12,194 bases of DNA from Flavobacterium psychrophilum (GTDB lineage: Bacteria > Bacteroidota > Bacteroidia > Flavobacteriales > Flavobacteriaceae): NCBI GenBank assembly GCA_945861915.1, contig CAMAWK010000052.1:1-12194 (forward strand), read 5' to 3'. Positions 1 through 6,343 of the stretch are shown here, one piece after another. Position numbers and translations under genes: made by a program. Every line of letters starts with the position of its first letter. Position 1 is the first letter of the stretch. The notes beneath the pieces are model-generated. The model worked only from the letters and a program-made list of their open reading frames with translations. It did not search any database and was not told where the DNA came from.

Positions 1-3000
1 ACTGCTAGAGATATTGCTAGAATTTTTCTAGAAGGGCTTCGTTTTTTAGCAATAAAAAAATTATTTGCTCTTATTGGTGGCTCTGTCGGAGGCGGAATTG
101 GTTGGGAAATGGTAGCGCTAGAACCAGCCATAACACAAAATTTTATTCCTATTGCAACCGACTGGAAATCGACCGATTGGCTGATTGCCAATTGTTATTT
201 ACAGGAAAAAATTCTAAATAATTCTAGTAATCCTATCGAAGATGCTAGAATTCATGCTATGTTGTGTTATCGGACGCCGGAATCTTTCAAGGAAAAATTT
301 CAACGAAATTCGACCGATTCTTTCGAGTCCTTTCAAGTGGAAAGTTGGTTGAATCATCATGGAAAAAAACTGCAACAAAGGTTTCAGCTCTCTGCGTATA
401 AAATGATGAATCAGTTATTAAAAACAATTGATATTACTCGAAATCGAGCTTCGTTTGAAAGTATTATTACCGAAATAGAAGCCGATATTCATATTATTGG
501 AATCAATTCGGATTTGTTTTTTACTGCCAATGAGAATCGCGAAACCTATCACGAAATAAAAAAATTCAAGCACAATGTGTTTTATAGCGAAATTGATTCG
601 CAACATGGGCATGACGCTTTTTTAATGGAATATAAACAATTAGATACTTTATTAGAAGTTGTTTTTAACACAAATAAAAAAATGAAAATACTAAAATTTG
701 GAGGCAAATCTTTGGCAAACGGACAAGGAATCGATGCTGTTTTAGACATTATAATTGACAAAAAAAAGCAAGGAGAAAACATAGCGGTTGTGGTGTCTGC
801 ACGAGGAAATGCTACAGATGAATTGGGCGATATTTTAACCATTGCTTCTAAAAGCAGAAATTACAAGCCACTTTTAGAAAGTTTCAAAGAATCGCAACAA
901 GCCCATTTTGCCAATGTTGACTTGTCTATTGAGTTTGAGAAATTGGACAAACTTTTTGAAGGCGTTAGTTTAATAGGCGATTATAGCGAAAAAATAAAAG
1001 ACCAGGTTTTGTCCCAAGGCGAATTGATTGCAGCAAAATTAGTTAGTTCGGTTTTACACGAGCGAGGAATTAACACGCTTTTTACGGACACGAGAGAGTT
1101 GATAAAAACTGATTCGAAATTTGGCGATGCACAACCTTTGGAACAAATTTCTAAAAAAAATGTGATTCAATTTTTTAAAGAAAACAAAGAAACTGTCCAT
1201 ATTATAACTGGTTTTATTGGTTCAAATTCTAAAGGAGAAGCGACAACTTTGGGCAGAAACGGAAGCAATTATACCGCTTCGTTAATTGCCAATTACATCA
1301 ATGCCGAGGAATTACAGATATACACCAATGTGGACGGAATTTACACCGCCAATCCAGAATTGGTTCCCGATGCCAAGAAAATAGACCGATTGTCGTTTAA
1401 TGAAGCCAACGAAATAGCTAATTTCGGTGCAACTATTTTACATGCCAAAACCATCATTCCTTTGTTAGAAAAAAATATTCCGTTGCGAATTTTGAACACT
1501 TTTAACAATGATAACAAAGGAACCTTAATCACGTCAAACGCAACCAAAGAGGGAATCAAAACACTTTCTGTACTGGAGAATGTGGCTTTGGTTAATTTAG
1601 AAGGACGAGGTTTGTTAGGCAAAACGGGAGTTGATGCTCGAATTTTTAAAGTCATGGGCGACCACGATATTAGCGTGAGTATTATTTCACAAGGTTCCTC
1701 TGAAAGGGGAATAGGATTAGTAGTTGCTGCAGAAAAAGCCACAAAAGCTATGGTGGAACTCGAAAAAGAATTCGAAAATGATTTTTATTCAAAGGATGTC
1801 AATAAAATTTCGATAACCGATGATGTTTCGGTGATTTCGATTATTGGGCAGGATTTGAGTACTTTTCACAAACCTTATTCGGCTTTGATTAAAAATAAAA
1901 TCACACCTATTCTTTTCAACAATACGGTTACTGGAAAAAATGTGAGTTTGGTTGTCAAAAAAGCACAATTGAATAAAGCGTTGAACGTTATTCACGGAGA
2001 AATTTTTGGTGTTTCCAAGAAAATAAATATTGCCATTTTTGGTCACGGTTTAGTGGGAGGCACATTAATTAATCAGATTTTAGAATCGGCAACCACCATC
2101 GAAAAGCGAAAAGATATTAAACTCAATATTTTTGCGATTGCCAATTCTAAAAGTGTGCTTTTGAATAAAAATGGAGTAACACCAAACTGGAAAAATGAAA
2201 TTCAAAGTAACGGATTTAGCTACACAATTGAAGATGTAATTACTTTCGCCAATGAAAATCATCTCGAAAACTTGATTGCTATTGATAATACCGCAAGTGC
2301 CACTTTTGTGAATAATTATATGGCATTGGCAGAAAATAGTTTTGATTTGATTTCATCGAATAAAGTAGCCAACACTTTGAGTTATAAATTCTATAAAGAC
2401 TTACGAAAAGTGTTAGCAGAAAATCAAAAAACCTATTTATACGAAACCAACGTAGGCGCAGGTTTGCCATTGATTGACACTATAAAATTATTGCATCTTT
2501 CGGGCGAAAATATCACTAAAATCAAAGGGGTGTTTTCTGGAACCTTGAGTTATTTGTTTAATAATTTTTCGGCAAAAGACGTTCCTTTTAGTCAAATTTT
2601 AAAAGAAGCCATCGACAATGGCTACACTGAACCCGATCCAAGAGAGGATTTGTGCGGGAATGATGTGGGTAGAAAATTATTAATTTTGGCTAGAGAATTA
2701 GATTTGCAAAATGAGTTTGAGGAAATCAACATTCAAAACCTAATTCCAGCACATTTGAGAGAAGGCAATGTGGCTGATTTCTTGAATAAATTAAAGGAAT
2801 TCGACCCAATTTATAACAAAATAAAATCTGAACAAGAACCCAATCATGTGTTGCGATACATCGGCGAATTATCGGGCGATTTGCAAAACGACAAGGGGAA
2901 TCTCGAAGTAAAATTAGTTTCTGTTCCTTCAGACACCGCTTTGGGCGGACTCAAAGGCTCCGATTCGTTCTTCGAAATTTACACTGAATCCTACGGCGAC

Positions 3001-3093
3001 AGACCCATTGTAATTCAGGGTGCTGGAGCAGGTTCGGCAGTAACGGCAAGAGGTGTTTTTGGGGATGTGTTGAGATTGTCGGAGAAAGGTTAA
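1..3093 (+). CDS. thrA: Fused homoserine O-acetyltransferase (C-terminal part) / aspartokinase / homoserine dehydrogenase; 5' end outside window
   Basis: The frame is open from base 1, so the true start lies upstream; 1030 codons are visible (numbered here from base 1). Residues 1-227 are the C-terminal part of a MetX-type alpha/beta hydrolase: nucleophile motif GGSVGG with Ser28, acid Asp171 in INSDLF, and His204 in GHDAF, so the triad is complete. Residues 228-~520 are an aspartokinase (KFGGKS at 232-237, GRNGSN at 418-423, then VDGIYTANP), followed by two ACT-like regions (~525-670). Residues ~676-1030 are homoserine dehydrogenase: NAD(P)-binding GHGLVGG from 681, and catalytic-type Asp888 and Lys892 in GNDVGRK. 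It would phosphorylate aspartate, reduce aspartate semialdehyde to homoserine and acetylate homoserine, all in the cytoplasm. ATG 109 is internal to the hydrolase, since it follows the catalytic Ser, and is not the start. Methionine 228 is where a stand-alone ThrA would begin. KFGGKS has Lys where most families have Thr. Confidence 0.93.
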   Translation, partial: TARDIARIFLEGLRFLAIKKLFALIGGSVGGGIGWEMVALEPAITQNFIPIATDWKSTDWLIANCYLQEKILNNSSNPIEDARIHAMLCYRTPESFKEKFQRNSTDSFESFQVESWLNHHGKKLQQRFQLSAYKMMNQLLKTIDITRNRASFESIITEIEADIHIIGINSDLFFTANENRETYHEIKKFKHNVFYSEIDSQHGHDAFLMEYKQLDTLLEVVFNTNKKMKILKFGGKSLANGQGIDAVLDIIIDKKKQGENIAVVVSARGNATDELGDILTIASKSRNYKPLLESFKESQQAHFANVDLSIEFEKLDKLFEGVSLIGDYSEKIKDQVLSQGELIAAKLVSSVLHERGINTLFTDTRELIKTDSKFGDAQPLEQISKKNVIQFFKENKETVHIITGFIGSNSKGEATTLGRNGSNYTASLIANYINAEELQIYTNVDGIYTANPELVPDAKKIDRLSFNEANEIANFGATILHAKTIIPLLEKNIPLRILNTFNNDNKGTLITSNATKEGIKTLSVLENVALVNLEGRGLLGKTGVDARIFKVMGDHDISVSIISQGSSERGIGLVVAAEKATKAMVELEKEFENDFYSKDVNKISITDDVSVISIIGQDLSTFHKPYSALIKNKITPILFNNTVTGKNVSLVVKKAQLNKALNVIHGEIFGVSKKINIAIFGHGLVGGTLINQILESATTIEKRKDIKLNIFAIANSKSVLLNKNGVTPNWKNEIQSNGFSYTIEDVITFANENHLENLIAIDNTASATFVNNYMALAENSFDLISSNKVANTLSYKFYKDLRKVLAENQKTYLYETNVGAGLPLIDTIKLLHLSGENITKIKGVFSGTLSYLFNNFSAKDVPFSQILKEAIDNGYTEPDPREDLCGNDVGRKLLILARELDLQNEFEEINIQNLIPAHLREGNVADFLNKLKEFDPIYNKIKSEQEPNHVLRYIGELSGDLQNDKGNLEVKLVSVPSDTALGGLKGSDSFFEIYTESYGDRPIVIQGAGAGSAVTARGVFGDVLRLSEKG
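676..685 (+). other. A7 run and ATGA overlap at the acetyltransferase/aspartokinase junction
   Basis: Seven A residues (676-682) end in the ATG codon for Met228, and this ATG overlaps a TGA in the next frame (ATGA, 682-685). In the sequence as given, both halves are in one frame and make a single fusion. Loss of one A, or slippage by one base, would end the acetyltransferase at TGA while leaving the ATG start of the aspartokinase. Whether slippage happens is not visible. Confidence 0.45.
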
Positions 3094-3119
3094 GATTTAA
3101 GAATTTAGATTTCAGATTT
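3093..3119 (+). repeat. AGATTT-rich intergenic repeat after the fused metX-thrA gene
   Basis: Three spaced AGATTT words follow the stop codon (TTTAGATTTCAGATTT at the right end), like the segment after metZ at 4814-4831 (TTTTAGATTGCAGATTT). It occupies most of the 40-bp gap to the OsmC gene. Confidence 0.4.
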
Positions 3120-3133
3120 AAAAAAACAAAACA

Positions 3134-3568
3134 ATGAAAGTAACATTAAACAGAGTAAACGAAAACTTCCACTTCGAATTGAAAAACGAACGTGGACACA
3201 TTGTAAATGTAGATGCCAGACCTGATTTTGGAGGCAACGATATGGGACCAAGTCCAATGGAATTGATATTGATGGGAGTGGCTGGTTGCAGTGGTATCGA
3301 TATGATTTCGATACTTAAAAAACAACGTCAAGAAATCACTTCTTTCAAAGCTGAGGTGGAGGGTGAGCGAATGCAAGTGGGCGATGCAAAACCTTTCAAA
3401 GATATTTATGTGGTGTTTTATTTAGAGGGAAACATCAAAGAAGACAAAGCGGCAAAATCGGCACAATTATCATTTGAAAAATATTGTTCTGTTGCCAAAA
3501 CAGTAGAACCAACAGCAACCATACATTATAAAGTAGTTTTGAATGGAGTGGAATTAGCTAAAATCTAA
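3134..3568 (+). CDS. OsmC family protein
   Basis: This 144-residue protein has the usual length and layout of the small OsmC/Ohr superfamily: an N-terminal beta-rich part, the conserved GPSPMELILMGVAGC segment around residues 38-52, and a second cysteine near the C-terminus in YCSVAKT. Cys52 and Cys118 match the two redox cysteines of OsmC/Ohr thiol peroxidases, which reduce organic hydroperoxides. The GVAGCSGIDMISIL form is closer to the YhfA-like branch, whose substrate is poorly defined. It sits 40 bp after the fused metX-thrA gene and 51 bp before metZ on the same strand, so it is probably co-transcribed with them. A role in thiol or peroxide handling alongside homocysteine synthesis is inference from position only. 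The start is the only ATG that keeps the full N-terminal strand, and an A-rich leader precedes it. Confidence 0.88.
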   Translation: MKVTLNRVNENFHFELKNERGHIVNVDARPDFGGNDMGPSPMELILMGVAGCSGIDMISILKKQRQEITSFKAEVEGERMQVGDAKPFKDIYVVFYLEGNIKEDKAAKSAQLSFEKYCSVAKTVEPTATIHYKVVLNGVELAKI

Positions 3569-3578
3569 TGGCTACCAC

Positions 3579-3611
3579 TTTAAACAATTTTAAACTTTAA
3601 ATAATTTTAAA
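3579..3611 (+). repeat. TTTAAAC-type tract in the metZ leader
   Basis: CTTTAAAC, TTTTAAAC and TTTAAAT words fill the 51-bp gap between the OsmC gene and metZ. It is a looser form of the tracts before cysD and cysN. Confidence 0.35.
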
Positions 3612-3619
3612 TATTTTAG

Positions 3620-4807
3620 ATGAACAACCCAGAATTTGGTTTTGAAACCCAAGCCATACGAACACAATTAGAGAGAACGCAGTTTCAAGAACATTCAACG
3701 CCTTTATATTTAACTTCAAGCTTTGTGTTTGAAGATGCCGAGGACATGAGAGCGTCTTTTACTGAAGAAAAAGAACGAAATATTTACAGCCGTTTTAGCA
3801 ATCCTAACACGAGCGAATTTGTCGATAAAATTTGCTTGATGGAAGGAGCCGAAGCTGGGTATGCCTTTGCTACTGGGATGGCGGCGGTTTATTCCACTTT
3901 TGCTGCTTTGTTAAATGCTGGCGACCATATCGTTTCGGCAGGAAGTGTTTTTGGTTCGACTCATGCGTTGTTTATGACGTATTTCCCAAAATGGAATATC
4001 GAAACAACTTATTTTGATATTAATCAGCCTGAAACAATAGAGGGTTTTATTAAACCCAATACTAAAATCCTTTATGCTGAAACGCCAACTAATCCTGGAG
4101 TAGATGTTATTGATTTGGAATTGTTGGGCGAAATTGCCAAAAAGCACCATCTCATTTTAATTATTGACAACTGTTTTGCGACACCTTATATTCAGCAACC
4201 TATAAAATGGGGAACGCATTTAGTGATTCATTCCGCCACTAAATTAATTGATGGACAAGGACGCGTTTTGGGTGGAATAACTGTTGGGCGGGAAGATTTA
4301 ATTCGCCAAATTTATTTGTTTTCTCGAAATACAGGACCGGCTTTGTCGCCTTTTAATGCTTGGATTTTGTCTAAAAGTTTAGAAACTTTAGCGGTTCGTG
4401 TTGATAAACACTGCGAAAATGCCATGACAGTAGCCGAGTTTTTAGAAAATCATCCGAATGTAGAAAGTGTGAAATATCCGTTCCTGAAATCGCATCCCAA
4501 ATATGAAATTGCCAAAAAGCAAATGAGTTTAGGAGGCAATATTATTGCATTTGAAATCAAAGGAGGCTTAGAAGCAGGAAAAGCTTTTTTAGATAAAATA
4601 AAACTCTGTTCATTATCAGCAAACATTGGTGATACACGAACCATTGTAACGCATCCAGCCTCTACAACTCACAGTAAATTATCTGTCGAAGAGAAATTAG
4701 CCGTTGGAATCACCGAAGGTTTGGTGCGCGTTTCTGTTGGTTTAGAAACCGTGAAAGATGTAATTGCGGATTTGGAACAGGCGTTGGGTTATATTTTTGA
4801 TTTATGA
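3620..4807 (+). CDS. metZ: O-acyl-homoserine sulfhydrylase, Cys/Met metabolism PLP-dependent enzyme (MetZ type)
   Basis: This 395-residue protein has the normal length for the cystathionine gamma-synthase family. Visible family marks are IYSRFSNPN near residue 55, the FATGMAAV segment near 83, the ETPTNPG segment near 155, the IDNCFATP segment near 183, and the PLP-binding lysine, Lys208, in HSATKLIDGQGRVLGG. That last form, with IDGQGRVLGG after the lysine, is typical of the MetZ (O-succinylhomoserine sulfhydrylase) subgroup rather than of cystathionine synthases or lyases. It would condense sulfide with an activated homoserine to give homocysteine in the cytoplasm. The acyltransferase module fused upstream suggests O-acetylhomoserine as substrate, though the sequence alone does not decide acetyl versus succinyl. 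It joins the homoserine genes on the left with the sulfide-producing genes on the right. Confidence 0.92.
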   Translation: MNNPEFGFETQAIRTQLERTQFQEHSTPLYLTSSFVFEDAEDMRASFTEEKERNIYSRFSNPNTSEFVDKICLMEGAEAGYAFATGMAAVYSTFAALLNAGDHIVSAGSVFGSTHALFMTYFPKWNIETTYFDINQPETIEGFIKPNTKILYAETPTNPGVDVIDLELLGEIAKKHHLILIIDNCFATPYIQQPIKWGTHLVIHSATKLIDGQGRVLGGITVGREDLIRQIYLFSRNTGPALSPFNAWILSKSLETLAVRVDKHCENAMTVAEFLENHPNVESVKYPFLKSHPKYEIAKKQMSLGGNIIAFEIKGGLEAGKAFLDKIKLCSLSANIGDTRTIVTHPASTTHSKLSVEEKLAVGITEGLVRVSVGLETVKDVIADLEQALGYIFDL

Positions 4808-4813
4808 CTAACG

Positions 4814-4831
4814 ATTTTAGATTGCAGATTT
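4814..4831 (+). repeat. AGATT-type intergenic repeat after metZ
   Basis: The segment reads ATTTTAGATTGCAGATTT and belongs with the copies at 3093-3119, 4932-4951 and 7060-7079. Each copy lies outside coding sequence, next to a stop or start codon. Confidence 0.4.
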
Positions 4832-4880
4832 CCAAACCAATAACAATCGTTAACCTTCATTATTCTTCAATTAAAAAACT

Positions 4881-4888
4881 TAATTTTG
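4881..4888 (+). promoter_or_regulatory. Possible -7 element for the Rrf2 gene
   Basis: TAATTTTG fits TAnnTTTG and lies 76 nt before the Rrf2 ATG. No clear TTG is seen at the -33 position, so this is a weak call. The rest of the 157-bp gap (4808-4964) holds the inverted repeat and the AGATT-type repeats listed separately, and no copy of the ATTCC-N5-GGAAT dyad. Confidence 0.35.
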
Positions 4889-4931
4889 TTTTTATTTAAA
4901 TAAAAGTTGATTTCTTTTAAGTCAAAAATCG

Positions 4932-4951
4932 TTATTCTAAAATCTATAATC
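4932..4951 (-). repeat. Dispersed AGATT-type intergenic repeat, minus copy
   Basis: Read on the minus strand, this 20-bp element matches 7060-7079 at 19 of 20 positions (GATTAyAGATTTTAGAATAA). It lies just upstream of the Rrf2 ATG. Related shorter forms are at 3093-3119 and 4814-4831. Confidence 0.55.
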
Positions 4952-4964
4952 AGAAATCTTCAAA

Positions 4965-5375
4965 ATGCTCTCTAAAAAAACAAAATACGGAATTAAAGCG
5001 TTGACTTTTTTGGCAAGACAAGAAAGTCTAACGCCTGTGGCTATTGCTGATATTGCTCAAGCAGAGCATATTTCGATAAAATTTCTGGAAAGTATTTTGT
5101 TACTCTTGCGACATGCTGGTTTTTTGGGTGCCAAAAAAGGCAAGGGCGGAGGTTATTATCTCATCAAAGAACCCAAAGAGATCAATATGGCAACAGTCTA
5201 TCGAATTCTTGAAGGTCCCATTGCTTTGTTACCTTGCGCTAGTCATAATTTTTATGAAAAATGCGACGATTGCACCGATGAAGCCGCTTGTGCCGTCCGA
5301 AAACTTATGATGGAAGTTCGCGATAATACTTTGATGATTTTGGAGAATAATACCTTGGCAGATATTGCTTTTTAA
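4965..5375 (+). CDS. Rrf2 family transcriptional regulator with four C-terminal-half cysteines
   Basis: This 136-residue protein has the standard Rrf2 plan: an N-terminal winged helix (MLSKKTKYGIKAL, then a helix-turn-helix about residues 24-50), a wing with GAKKGKGGGYYL (55-66), and a C-terminal dimerisation helix. Between them lie Cys91, Cys100, Cys103 and Cys109 (C-x8-C-x2-C-x5-C). Rrf2 proteins such as IscR and NsrR bind Fe-S clusters through cysteines in this region, while CymR controls cysteine metabolism without a cluster, so either a metal/Fe-S site or a redox switch is possible here. Its place between methionine and sulfate-reduction genes makes it the natural candidate regulator of the pathway, perhaps acting at the paired sites near 6202-6222 and 6298-6318; that is inference. 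Its stop is 3 bp from the stop of the convergent permease gene. Confidence 0.92.
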   Translation: MLSKKTKYGIKALTFLARQESLTPVAIADIAQAEHISIKFLESILLLLRHAGFLGAKKGKGGGYYLIKEPKEINMATVYRILEGPIALLPCASHNFYEKCDDCTDEAACAVRKLMMEVRDNTLMILENNTLADIAF

Positions 5376-5378
5376 TTT

Positions 5379-6164
5379 TTACTTGGTGATTAACCCAAAG
5401 CCTACAAAAAACAGCATAATGGCGATGGCATTTCTAAGTAATAAATCGGGCACTTTTCCGCTTAGCATACTTCCTAAATAGATTCCAGGCAGAGAACCCA
5501 TTAGTAACTGTCCTAATAAACTAAAATCGATATTCCCCATAGAAGCATGACCAATTCCGGCAACCAATGTTAAAGGAACAGCATGTGCAATTTCGGTACC
5601 TACTAATTTTGGAGTAGGTAATAATGGATATAAAAAAAATAAAGTCACTGTTCCTAATGCGCCAGCACCAATAGAGGTCAAGGTAACTACTGCGCCCAAC
5701 ATAACCCCAATAGCAATTGTCAAAGCATTTTGTGTTTTACTTTCTTTATGAAATTTATCACCTGCGTGTTTTTGAGAAAAAGCCAATATTTTATTTTTAA
5801 AAATAATCGCAATTGAAGTAAAAAGTAATGCCCAACCCAAACAGTATTTAATCATTATGTTCATGGCGGTTGTGTCGGCTTTCATAGTGTCTAAAATCCA
5901 TAATGTTACTAAAGCAGCAGGAACACTCCCTAAGGCAAGCCAGCCTGTGATAGACCAATTGATATTTTTTTTCTTGTGATGTACAAAAACGCCTCCTATT
6001 TTGGTAAAAGCCGCATACAAAAGATCGGTACCCACAGCAGTTGTTGCAGGAATACCAAAGTAAAGTAATATGGGAGTCATCAAAGAACCACCACCAACAC
6101 CAGTCAACCCAACGATAAATCCAACTGTTAAACCCGCAATAACTAATCCTAATTGAAAGTCCAT
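5379..6164 (-). CDS. TauE/SafE-family sulfite exporter or anion permease
   Basis: This is a hydrophobic polytopic protein of 261 residues, with several membrane segments arranged as two related halves. The first half has GLTGVGGGSLMTPILLYFG and the second SIGAGALGTVTLFFLYPLL; they are separated by a polar loop rich in Lys and His. Glycine-rich motifs of this kind mark the TauE/SafE (DUF81) inner-membrane family, whose members export sulfite or sulfoacetate or move other anions. A longer reading from a TTG at 6182 is possible, but that codon overlaps a good -7 promoter box (6180-6187). ATG at 6164 is therefore preferred and starts directly at the first membrane helix. Divergent from cysH and sharing its control region, it is likely a sulfate importer or a valve for excess sulfite; direction of transport cannot be read from sequence. 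Confidence 0.9.
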   Translation of the reverse strand: MDFQLGLVIAGLTVGFIVGLTGVGGGSLMTPILLYFGIPATTAVGTDLLYAAFTKIGGVFVHHKKKNINWSITGWLALGSVPAALVTLWILDTMKADTTAMNIMIKYCLGWALLFTSIAIIFKNKILAFSQKHAGDKFHKESKTQNALTIAIGVMLGAVVTLTSIGAGALGTVTLFFLYPLLPTPKLVGTEIAHAVPLTLVAGIGHASMGNIDFSLLGQLLMGSLPGIYLGSMLSGKVPDLLLRNAIAIMLFFVGFGLITK

Positions 6165-6179
6165 TTTATTAATTTTGGA

Positions 6180-6187
6180 CAAAAGTA
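6180..6187 (-). promoter_or_regulatory. Predicted -7 element for the permease gene
   Basis: On the minus strand 6187-6180 reads TACTTTTG, identical to the cysH -7 box. No TTG is found 17-23 nt upstream; that position is taken by the operator-like site, which could mean factor-dependent transcription. The leader to ATG 6164 would be only about 10 nt, and the box overlaps the alternative TTG start. Confidence 0.5.
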
Positions 6188-6205
6188 AAAATATTTTTCT
6201 TATAT

Positions 6206-6222
6206 CCTATCGGAATAATAGA
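6206..6222 (-). promoter_or_regulatory. Operator-like site, permease-proximal copy
   Basis: This 17-bp sequence, read on the minus strand, matches the site at 6298-6314 at 16 of 17 positions. The dyad core on this side (6202-6216) matches the perfect ATTCC-N5-GGAAT core of the other copy at 13 of 15 positions. It lies about 19-35 bp upstream of the -7 box of the permease promoter, where the -33 element would be. Confidence 0.65.
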
Positions 6223-6260
6223 CTTTGTTAAAATTGTCGTAAAATATGTGAAATTATATT

Positions 6261-6289
6261 TTGTGATTTAGAAATAAGTACTACTTTTG
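6261..6289 (+). promoter_or_regulatory. Predicted cysH promoter (Bacteroidetes type)
   Basis: A perfect TAnnTTTG box (TACTTTTG, 6282-6289) lies 18 nt after TTG (6261-6263), the spacing expected for the Flavobacterium -33/-7 promoter. Transcription would start near 6294-6297, about 48 nt before the cysH ATG, directly in front of the operator-like dyad. Confidence 0.65.
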
Positions 6290-6297
6290 CATCATAA

Positions 6298-6318
6298 TCT
6301 ACTATTCCGATAGGGAAT
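6298..6318 (+). promoter_or_regulatory. Operator-like site, cysH-proximal copy
   Basis: The segment contains a perfect dyad, ATTCC-GATAG-GGAAT at 6304-6318, and is part of a 17-bp inverted duplicate of 6206-6222. It sits just downstream of the predicted cysH promoter, so a bound protein would overlap the start of transcription and act as a repressor. An Rrf2 dimer, for example the product of the gene at 4965, is a reasonable candidate; this is inferred from position and dyad form. Confidence 0.65.
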
Positions 6319-6343
6319 TAGATTTTATTATTAAATTAAAATT

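Larger units (their letters stand above)
4809..4934. repeat. Inverted repeat flanking the Rrf2 promoter region
   Basis: TAACGATTTT (4809-4818) is the perfect inverse of AAAATCGTTA (4925-4934), and a third, partial inverse copy (ATCGTTA, 4847-4853) lies between. The arms are poor in GC and far apart. They could be paired binding sites for the upstream regulator or edges of a small mobile repeat. Confidence 0.4.

Noticed and set aside
1341..1742. 133-residue open frame on the minus strand inside the fused metX-thrA gene
   Set aside because: It lies wholly antisense to conserved aspartokinase/ACT sequence and its product has no recognisable domain.
109..3093. ATG at 109 as the start of the first protein
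   Set aside because: The catalytic serine motif GGSVGG lies before it in the same open frame, so the gene starts upstream of the window.
6165..6182. TTG at 6182 as the permease start
   Set aside because: It overlaps the TACTTTTG -7 box and adds only a short polar extension; ATG 6164 begins right at the first membrane helix.
6206..6314. Riboswitch or long hairpin formed by the two inverted 17-bp copies
   Set aside because: The left copy lies upstream of the predicted cysH start of transcription, so the two arms would not be in one RNA; protein-binding sites fit better.
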